Shown: positions 6,638 to 11,823 of the stretch, in pieces
Layout: each line of letters begins with the position of its first letter
Numbering within the stretch: position 1 is the stretch's first letter
Assembly (NCBI GenBank): GCA_964607315.1
Contig: CAZSKA010000110.1
Location: 1-11,823 of the forward strand
DNA from: JAHDFB01 sp964607315
Lineage (GTDB): Bacteria > Bacteroidota > Bacteroidia > Chitinophagales > Saprospiraceae
DNA: 11,823 nucleotides
Direction: 5' to 3'
Program-made: the position numbers and the translations under genes
Notes under the pieces: model-generated
What the model was told of the DNA's origin: nothing
The model's input: only the letters and a program-made list of their open reading frames with translations
Database searches by the model: none

Positions 6638-6771
6638 GCCCTAATTAGAGCGGATAATAAAGTCTAAAAATATAAAAATGATATGAATTACATGCCTTTA
6701 ACGATTTCTCTGAACTCACTGAGCATCATTGCTGTTGCTCCCCATATCTCTAAACCGTCAATATCAAAATA
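6638..6771 (-). repeat. Duplicated spacer block, copy B (Nudix 3' end plus spacer)
   Basis: This is the intact source-like copy of the block at 5802-5929. It contains the last ~27 codons and stop of the complete Nudix gene (6688-6771) and the non-coding spacer (6638-6687) leading to paralog 2. The spacer includes the hairpin at 6638-6651 and a T-rich stretch that is the same in both copies. A weak -7-like box (TATTTTTA on the minus strand) occurs in both spacers, without a convincing -33 TTG. Confidence 0.92.
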
Positions 6772-7314
6772 TGGAATGTCATTTATATTCATTCCATTAG
6801 CCATTCGCATGCTCTTTTTCTGTACACGATTTGAATCTAATAAGTCATTCAATTTAATAGAAATAATTTCGTCTACTTCTGCTTCCTCCTTAATTAATTC
6901 ATCAATTTTCACTTCTCCAAAAGCGACATAAGGCATTACCAAAAAATTACTAACCGGAATAAATAAATCTGATAACTTACCAACTAGTTCAAACTTATCC
7001 GAGCTAATACCAATTTCTTCATTTGCCTCTCTAATTGCTGCATCATTCGCTTTTTCTCCTTTTTCTATACTTCCCCCTGGAAATCCTATTTGTCCCTTGT
7101 GTTTGTCAAGTGGATGACTTGACCGTCTAATCAATATAAACTTCCATTCTTCCTCAAAATATAAAATCAATACCGTTGCCGCCTTTTTTGCTTTACTTGA
7201 GTCAAGCTCAAAGGTGTTTCGCATAGGTGGCTCCATTAATCTTTGTGCCTCATATCCCGGTAATCCTGCCTTTAGTTTTTGGCTTAATGCCAATTTAAAT
7301 TGTTCTTTATCCAT
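6688..7314 (-). CDS. Nudix hydrolase, CoA pyrophosphatase type
   Basis: 208 residues, cytoplasmic. A full Nudix box G-x5-E-x7-REUxEExGU is present at 81-103 (GSIEKGEKANDAAIREANEEIGI without gaps), giving the metal-binding glutamates. Directly before it, residues 61-81 (LIRRSSHPLDKHKGQIGFPGG) match the extra motif of the CoA diphosphatase subfamily, whose members cleave CoA and CoA derivatives to 3',5'-ADP and 4'-phosphopantetheine. Oxidised or acyl CoA may be the true substrate. The start ATG at 7314 follows the outer-membrane protein stop by only 6 bp, so the two are probably co-transcribed. Its last ~25 codons are found again, decayed, at 5852-5929. The family call is sure; the exact substrate is inferred from the motif. 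Confidence 0.93.
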   Translation of the reverse strand: MDKEQFKLALSQKLKAGLPGYEAQRLMEPPMRNTFELDSSKAKKAATVLILYFEEEWKFILIRRSSHPLDKHKGQIGFPGGSIEKGEKANDAAIREANEEIGISSDKFELVGKLSDLFIPVSNFLVMPYVAFGEVKIDELIKEEAEVDEIISIKLNDLLDSNRVQKKSMRMANGMNINDIPYFDIDGLEIWGATAMMLSEFREIVKGM

Positions 7315-7320
7315 ATAATT

Positions 7321-10300
7321 CTACCATCCCGGAATTAAATTAAAACCAACTGTAGATGTACTTTCTCTAGGTAAATATGCAAAATAAGGCTCCACTACTA
7401 AATAACCAAATAAATTAACTCTTGCTCCTACTCCTGTACTCATTGTAAGAAACGGTTGAACTGGTCCTGAAAAATCTGAAAAAGAATTATATGCAACTCC
7501 CGTATCAAAAAACAACATTAAATCCGATAATAAAACCCTAGATGGAATCACTGCTAAATTCCTTGGTCCAGTAAACGGTAAACGAACTTCCGCATTAAAT
7601 AACGCCATACTTGAACCTATAACCTGTCCGAAATTGATTCCTCTCTGTTCCAACCTAAACGCAATGTTTTGAAAATTAGAAAAAGCTGATCCATATCCTC
7701 TCACCCATCCTTGTTGTCCAATAAAAAATGGAAAAACATTATTATCATCTGCTTGATCAAATCTCGTAAAACTCATTCCTCTAACAGCCAATGTAATTGG
7801 TTTCAATCGGAAATACTTTCGTGCATCTACTAAAAACCCTGTATATCTATTAATCCCAAAATGCTGTTCTGCACTTATTCTAAATCGATGTCCTTTCAAT
7901 GGAGACGTTACTCCAAATACACTATTATCTCCTACTAATGCCACATTTGCCGTAGTTTGAAAACCTCTTTCAACTGTGAAAAATTGATTGAAAAATATCT
8001 CTTCCCCTGTCTCTATCCTTTCTCTATTCCTATCTATTAATTGAAAATTAAATCCATTGTCAATAAATATATTTTGATATTCATCCCATCTAAAACTTTG
8101 AAAACCACCTGTAATTCCTCCCTCTATTCTTAGATATTTGGAAAATGGAAAATGTGCAAATACATTTACTGATTCATTAAAGACTCTTATAATATTCACA
8201 TCTTGACGAACAGCATCGAAGACCGTTCCTGTTCTTTGATCGGTGACTTGTACTAGTTCTGGGTTTTCTGTAAATCCTGTCTGTAAAGGAATATGTCCTA
8301 TTCCTACTCCCCATGCTATTCTGTGTTTCCTATTTAAATAAGAAACCTGACCTCCTACGTCGAATATCTCTCCATTAATAGCAACATTTGTAAATATCTG
8401 ATTGTCTCCTAACTGATCACTAAACAATAATTGAATACCTCCTGCTAATCCTACATTGTTGTTGAATGTACCATTATTGGCTCCTACACCACCTCCGCCT
8501 CCGATGAAATCAAGCTTGAATTTTGGCTTATAAGAAAGATCTTTTGTCTCTATTTTATTTAATGCAGCAAGTATCGCGTCTTGATTAGTTATATTTGAAT
8601 TTACTGCATCTAAAACGCCCTCTTTAGTCTTTACTAATGTTCCTGCCGTAAAATCTACCGCCTTTTTATCCACATCGAATGGCTCTAAGTCCTCAAACTT
8701 TGTTCGTTGAATCGTATATTCAAAATTATTGAACATACTATATATGATTCGATCTCTTCTCGTAGAAACAGTCAATGCGGGTGCAAAATCTGTAATTCCT
8801 GAAACACCTGTTTTCACATCTGTCAGCTGCTCTAACTTTTCACTCTCCGGATAATATTTGTAGATGTTTCTAAATCCATCTCTATTCGATAAAAACAAAA
8901 TATTTCCCTCATGATCATAACTCGGATTTACATTATCTGCTCCAGGAAAAAGATCTAATATCTTTGATTCTCCGGACTCATATTCTCGTATCGCAATATC
9001 AAAGGAATAATGTCCATATTTTCGCCCAAACTCTACAGCCTTAAAATCTGTTGCATACACCAACTGACTTCCATCCTCATTAAAGTGAGTCATAATTTCC
9101 GAATATTTATCATTCGTTAATTGGACCACCTTTTTGGTCTTTATATTCACTTCATATAAATCAACCTGCCCTTTAACCAGACCTGTAAAAACGATGGCTT
9201 TCGAAGAGGGTCTCCATGCTAAATGAGTAAATGCAGGCACTCCTTCTATTTCTATTTCATCTAAAGTTTTACCCGTTTCTACTTCTTTTATTACAATTAC
9301 ATTTCTCCCTTTTTTAATTCCCACAAAAGCAAATTTCTTACTATCACTTGACCATGTGCCTGCTGCTTCTAAGAAATTAATAGCATCTAAATGTCCATCG
9401 CCATTATCACTTGTAATTTTACGAACAATCCTTCCTGTTTGTGCCTCAGCTAAAAACAGACTGGTTTCTAATGCCTCTTTCTCACTCCAGAAAGTTATAT
9501 ACTTTCCATTAGGGCTTAAAGAAGGGGAAACATTAACTCTACCACTATTATCTGAATCCAGAATTGTTTTCCCATGCTTCGTCTTTTTACCTGCCATCAA
9601 AGGTTTGAAATTAGCAATCATTGCTTTATGCCAGTTCTCCTCAAATTCTTTTGGCTTTATGCCCAATGTGCCTTGCAAAGCAACCTCAAGCCCATACTTT
9701 GCCGTATTAATAAACAACGGACGAATTGCTGGATCTCCATATACAGAGGAAACATATGCCCAAAATGCTTGCCCATATCTATATGGAAAATATTTAGGAT
9801 TTTGTAAATCTTTAAATGAAGGTAAATCATCGTTTAAAACACTTGATCGCATCCACATAGAAGTAAAGGGATCTTCCTTTCCTTTGGATAAATATTCTGC
9901 CATGCCTTCTACCATCCATAATGGAATATTAGAAAGACTTTCCAGACTTGTAGAATCTCCATTTAAAATCATGTTATATTGAAAAGCATGGACCATCTCA
10001 TGGCCTAAAACATGATTTGTCTGCTCATTTGTAAAAGTAAATGGAAATATAACTCTATTCTTAAATGCTTCTGTCACCCCTCCTGTTCCTACTCCTATAG
10101 AGCCCTGAATAGTATTTGTCTGTTGAAAATCTGGATGATTATTATAAAGAATAATTGGGTTTTTTCCAGCAAATGTATCTAGTAATATTGCTTGGTGCAT
10201 AGCATGCCATTGCTCTGATTTTTGAACTAAATCATTTACCACTTCTTCATTTTCTAAGTAATGGTATAAATCAAAATGTTCACTCTGCACAATCCCAAAA

Positions 10301-10428
10301 TCAAAAGCTTTATACTTCGGTTTATTCTGACCAAAATACTGGGCTGAGGCAAATTGTGAGAAAAATAAAATGAATAATAATGCTAAAGAGCCTTTGGGCT
10401 TAAAGCCAAAAAAAAATGAATACGTCAT
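7321..10428 (-). CDS. Outer-membrane protein: zinc peptidase domain, TolB-like propeller, Omp85-like barrel
   Basis: 1035 residues in three parts. Residues 1-29 are a signal peptide (core SLALLFILFFSQFASA, cut after ASA). Residues about 40-280 are a peptidase MA-like (gluzincin) domain with HEMVH at 143-147 and a likely third zinc ligand E174 in WMVEGMAEY. Residues about 290-620 hold PD40/TolB-type propeller repeats (SPSLSPNGKYITFWS, WSSDSKKFAFVG, SYDHEGNILFLSNRDG). Residues about 635-1035 form a beta barrel of the bacterial surface antigen (Omp85/BamA-like) type: it opens with a glycine-rich strand, contains GQQGWVRGYG, and ends in strands finishing NLIPGW, with the aromatic last residue expected for insertion by the Bam complex. 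Proteins with this architecture occur in Bacteroidota, often annotated as TolB-like, and their job is not settled. Active-site residues look intact. The Nudix gene follows by 6 bp. Confidence 0.85.
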   Translation of the reverse strand: MTYSFFFGFKPKGSLALLFILFFSQFASAQYFGQNKPKYKAFDFGIVQSEHFDLYHYLENEEVVNDLVQKSEQWHAMHQAILLDTFAGKNPIILYNNHPDFQQTNTIQGSIGVGTGGVTEAFKNRVIFPFTFTNEQTNHVLGHEMVHAFQYNMILNGDSTSLESLSNIPLWMVEGMAEYLSKGKEDPFTSMWMRSSVLNDDLPSFKDLQNPKYFPYRYGQAFWAYVSSVYGDPAIRPLFINTAKYGLEVALQGTLGIKPKEFEENWHKAMIANFKPLMAGKKTKHGKTILDSDNSGRVNVSPSLSPNGKYITFWSEKEALETSLFLAEAQTGRIVRKITSDNGDGHLDAINFLEAAGTWSSDSKKFAFVGIKKGRNVIVIKEVETGKTLDEIEIEGVPAFTHLAWRPSSKAIVFTGLVKGQVDLYEVNIKTKKVVQLTNDKYSEIMTHFNEDGSQLVYATDFKAVEFGRKYGHYSFDIAIREYESGESKILDLFPGADNVNPSYDHEGNILFLSNRDGFRNIYKYYPESEKLEQLTDVKTGVSGITDFAPALTVSTRRDRIIYSMFNNFEYTIQRTKFEDLEPFDVDKKAVDFTAGTLVKTKEGVLDAVNSNITNQDAILAALNKIETKDLSYKPKFKLDFIGGGGGVGANNGTFNNNVGLAGGIQLLFSDQLGDNQIFTNVAINGEIFDVGGQVSYLNRKHRIAWGVGIGHIPLQTGFTENPELVQVTDQRTGTVFDAVRQDVNIIRVFNESVNVFAHFPFSKYLRIEGGITGGFQSFRWDEYQNIFIDNGFNFQLIDRNRERIETGEEIFFNQFFTVERGFQTTANVALVGDNSVFGVTSPLKGHRFRISAEQHFGINRYTGFLVDARKYFRLKPITLAVRGMSFTRFDQADDNNVFPFFIGQQGWVRGYGSAFSNFQNIAFRLEQRGINFGQVIGSSMALFNAEVRLPFTGPRNLAVIPSRVLLSDLMLFFDTGVAYNSFSDFSGPVQPFLTMSTGVGARVNLFGYLVVEPYFAYLPRESTSTVGFNLIPGW

Positions 10429-10562
10429 AACATATAATTTTTGCGGTGTAGTTATGTATCGTTTCTGTAAGGTCTTTTAGTATACTTTCTTTTCTTCACT
10501 TATCTGTAAACCAAGGTTTTAAATTTTATTTAACTAGGTATATGCCTTAAAAAACAATTCCT
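10429..10562 (-). promoter_or_regulatory. Intergenic region upstream of the outer-membrane protein gene
   Basis: 134 bp between two minus-strand genes. It should carry the promoter for the 10428-7321 gene, but no exact TAnnTTTG box with a spaced TTG was found. No terminator with a T-run on the minus strand is visible after the 10563 gene either, so read-through from it is possible. Confidence 0.35.
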
Positions 10563-11423
10563 TTACCTCTTCCATATTAACTCCGGCAATTCCTGATCAG
10601 TTCCTAAAATCCCTGCCACTTGTAAATTATAAATCACGTTTTTAAGCATCTTGTCACTTACCCATCCATGAATCGCCCATTCTGTAGAATTAAACCATCT
10701 TTCAACATCCGGTTTCTGGATTTTATACCGTTCACTAACCATCTCTATTGCCTGATCGTTGTACATAAATCGATCACATTCATCGTGAATAACTCGTAAC
10801 ATTCTTATTACTGCTTCTGGACTTTCGTCCAAAATTTCATTTCGAACAGCAATTACAAAACATGGCCATGGAGTTACATATTCACCAATCCTTCTAAGTT
10901 TTCCTGCATCAACATATGGCTTTGTTGTAAATTTTTCCCAATAGAAAACATCTGATTCACCTGCTTGTAATGATTCCAATGCTCCTGTCAAATTCTTAAT
11001 AATTACAAATTGTTCTGTCTCTAATTTATTATCTTGTCCTGTAGCATCTACTATAGGCATAAGATGAGATCCACTACCAAATCTACTGATTGCATACTTT
11101 TTACCATAGATTTCAGAATGGTTTTGTAGCTTATTATCCACACCTGTATGAATTCCCCAGGTCAATGGACTATTCACATAAACACTTACTATTTTCGACG
11201 GATTTCCATTAGCAATATCTTTGATTATTCCCTCTGTTAATAGAATACAAGCATCAATTTCATTATTTCTCAATGCCTTTGTCATCTGCCCAGTTCCTCC
11301 ATCAAATGTGGTCCATTGAAGATCAATTCCCCTATTTTCAAAACGTCCTTTTTCCTTCGCTAAATGAATTGGCAAATTAAAGTGTTCCGGCACGCCACCC
11401 AATCTTAATACAGTTTTTTCCAT
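10563..11423 (-). CDS. Substrate-binding-protein fold (PBP type 2, NMT1/Ca3427-like), cytoplasmic
   Basis: 286 residues. The fold is that of type 2 periplasmic binding proteins of the SsuA/NMT1 kind: GGVPEHFNLPIHLAKEKG near the N-terminus, GGTGQMTKALRNNEIDACI (42-60), and SRFGSGSHLMP (113-122). It resembles the Ca3427-like subgroup named after a Candida albicans protein, by recall of its motifs. There is no signal peptide (it starts MEKTVLRLGGVPEHF) and no ABC permease or ATPase nearby, so it probably binds a small ligand in the cytoplasm or acts as an enzyme of thiamine-precursor type. The conserved-cysteine motif of THI5-type HMP synthases was not seen. The C-terminal helical part (about 200-286) is complete. 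It may be a single-gene unit with its own promoter upstream. The fold is sure, the role is not. Confidence 0.82.
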   Translation of the reverse strand: MEKTVLRLGGVPEHFNLPIHLAKEKGRFENRGIDLQWTTFDGGTGQMTKALRNNEIDACILLTEGIIKDIANGNPSKIVSVYVNSPLTWGIHTGVDNKLQNHSEIYGKKYAISRFGSGSHLMPIVDATGQDNKLETEQFVIIKNLTGALESLQAGESDVFYWEKFTTKPYVDAGKLRRIGEYVTPWPCFVIAVRNEILDESPEAVIRMLRVIHDECDRFMYNDQAIEMVSERYKIQKPDVERWFNSTEWAIHGWVSDKMLKNVIYNLQVAGILGTDQELPELIWKR

Positions 11424-11474
11424 TTTTTATCTATACTTTCTGTTTATAGAATACCATTTCTACTATCTTAGTTT

Positions 11475-11482
11475 CAAAAATA
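11475..11482 (-). promoter_or_regulatory. Possible -7 box for the substrate-binding-protein gene
   Basis: On the minus strand this reads TATTTTTG, an exact match to TAnnTTTG, placed about 50 bp before the start codon at 11423. No TTG stands at the right distance for a -33 element, and the region is AT-rich, so a chance match is possible. Confidence 0.35.
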
Positions 11483-11625
11483 ATACCATTATTCATGTTA
11501 TACTATTTATTTAAACCCGCATTATGCAATTGAACTTCGTAATGCCTGTCCGTCAATCAAAACTTTGGAAGGCGGAAGACCTACAATGGCAAAGAAATAA
11601 CAACTTTTTGCGAATGAATTATTAC

Positions 11626-11695
11626 CTGTGACGCTTTAGCGTTAACTTGTGACGCCACAGCGCTAGTTTTCACTAACTCCTTTGGCGTCACAAGT
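11626..11695. repeat. Compound inverted and direct repeat, REP-like or decayed mobile element
   Basis: ACTTGTGACGCCA (11645-11657) and TGGCGTCACAAGT (11683-11695) form a perfect 13-bp inverted repeat around a 25-base loop, in which AGTT/AACT can pair again. Just before it stands a second, direct copy of TGTGACGC (from 11627), which forms a small hairpin of its own (ACGCT-TT-AGCGT). In the two direct copies the order TGTGACGC-nnn-AGCG is the same. The arrangement is reminiscent of REP-type palindromic elements or the end of a small mobile element. It has no T-run and is not a standard terminator. Confidence 0.6.
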
Positions 11696-11823
11696 AGTGG
11701 TGATTGAGCAAAAGTTGGCGAAGTTTTTATTTCAAAGACGTTTCAGGTCGTAATAGATTTTCTATTGCAAAATGTGGGTTACAGTAAAAGTATTTCATTT
11801 AAACACAATTTTATATGAAAGTA

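Larger units (their letters stand above)
11424..11823. other. 400-bp region without a convincing gene
   Basis: The first 100 bp are AT-rich and probably hold the promoter of the minus-strand gene. From about 11515 to 11720 the base composition is visibly richer in G+C than its surroundings and contains the inverted-repeat structure listed separately. A 35-codon frame on the plus strand (11524-11631, MQLNFVMPVRQSKLW at the start) and a 37-codon frame without start on the minus strand (11525-11635, with VGLPPSKVLIDGQALRSS) overlap here; neither is supported as a gene. A short hairpin AATAGA-TTT-TCTATT lies at 11752-11766. The last nine bases (11815-11823) read ATG AAA GTA and might begin a plus-strand gene outside the window. 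Confidence 0.5.

Noticed and set aside
6683..6931. Plus-strand frame opposite the Nudix gene
   Set aside because: It is antisense to a gene with a perfect Nudix box; no start signal or motif.
9356..9982. A 208-codon open frame on the plus strand
   Set aside because: It is antisense to the propeller and peptidase coding region of the large outer-membrane protein, has no promoter or family motif, and arises from codon bias of the real gene.
10535..10560. Possible terminator after the substrate-binding-protein gene (AGGTATATGCCT)
   Set aside because: The stem is only four pairs, and on the minus strand the T-run comes before it instead of after it.
11524..11631. Possible 35-residue small protein
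   Set aside because: It has no convincing promoter, overlaps an equally open minus-strand frame and runs into the repeat structure; it is noted only as part of the repeat-like block.
1..11823. CRISPR arrays, tRNA or rRNA genes, transposases
   Set aside because: No regularly spaced repeats, cloverleaf structures, rRNA-like stretches or transposase motifs were seen.

Overview
The window is AT-rich DNA (about one third G+C by eye) from a member of the Bacteroidota, probably a marine or free-living gliding-type lineage. The evidence is the gene order rplM-rpsI-rpsB-tsf, a promoter of the Bacteroidota type (TTG, then TAnnTTTG), weak use of Shine-Dalgarno sites, and a secreted enzyme with a C-terminal type IX secretion (T9SS) sorting domain. 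Family or genus cannot be fixed from this sequence alone.

Layout. Positions 1-2152 (minus strand) hold the start of an unrecognised secreted protein, cut by the window edge, and upstream of it a T9SS-exported aryl-sulfate sulfotransferase-like enzyme. A regulatory stretch (2153-2524) separates this from the plus-strand translation operon rplM-rpsI-rpsB-tsf (2525-4985). That operon ends in a strong, apparently bidirectional terminator at 5003-5041. From 5077 to 10428 all genes lie on the minus strand. Read in the direction of transcription they are: a large outer-membrane protein (zinc peptidase domain, TolB-like propeller, Omp85-like barrel), a CoA-pyrophosphatase-type Nudix hydrolase 6 bp behind it, then two tandem paralogous secreted proteins of unknown function. 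A separate minus-strand gene at 10563-11423 encodes a substrate-binding-protein fold without signal peptide. The last 400 bp hold no convincing gene but contain a GC-richer inverted-repeat structure.

The most unusual point is the spacer in front of the two paralogs. About 120 bp upstream of the first paralog's start (5802-5920) matches the segment in front of the second (6638-6756) with only 11 mismatches. The matching segment includes the last ~25 codons of the Nudix gene, so a broken Nudix tail lies between the paralogs. The paralogs themselves are only about one third identical in protein. The spacer is thus far better preserved than the genes it separates, and the match stops just before both start codons. 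This suggests recombination or cassette-like exchange at the locus rather than one simple gene duplication.

The plus-strand genes work together in translation (ribosomal proteins L13, S9, S2 and elongation factor Ts). The minus-strand set is mostly cell-envelope proteins. No transposase, tRNA, rRNA or CRISPR array was seen.
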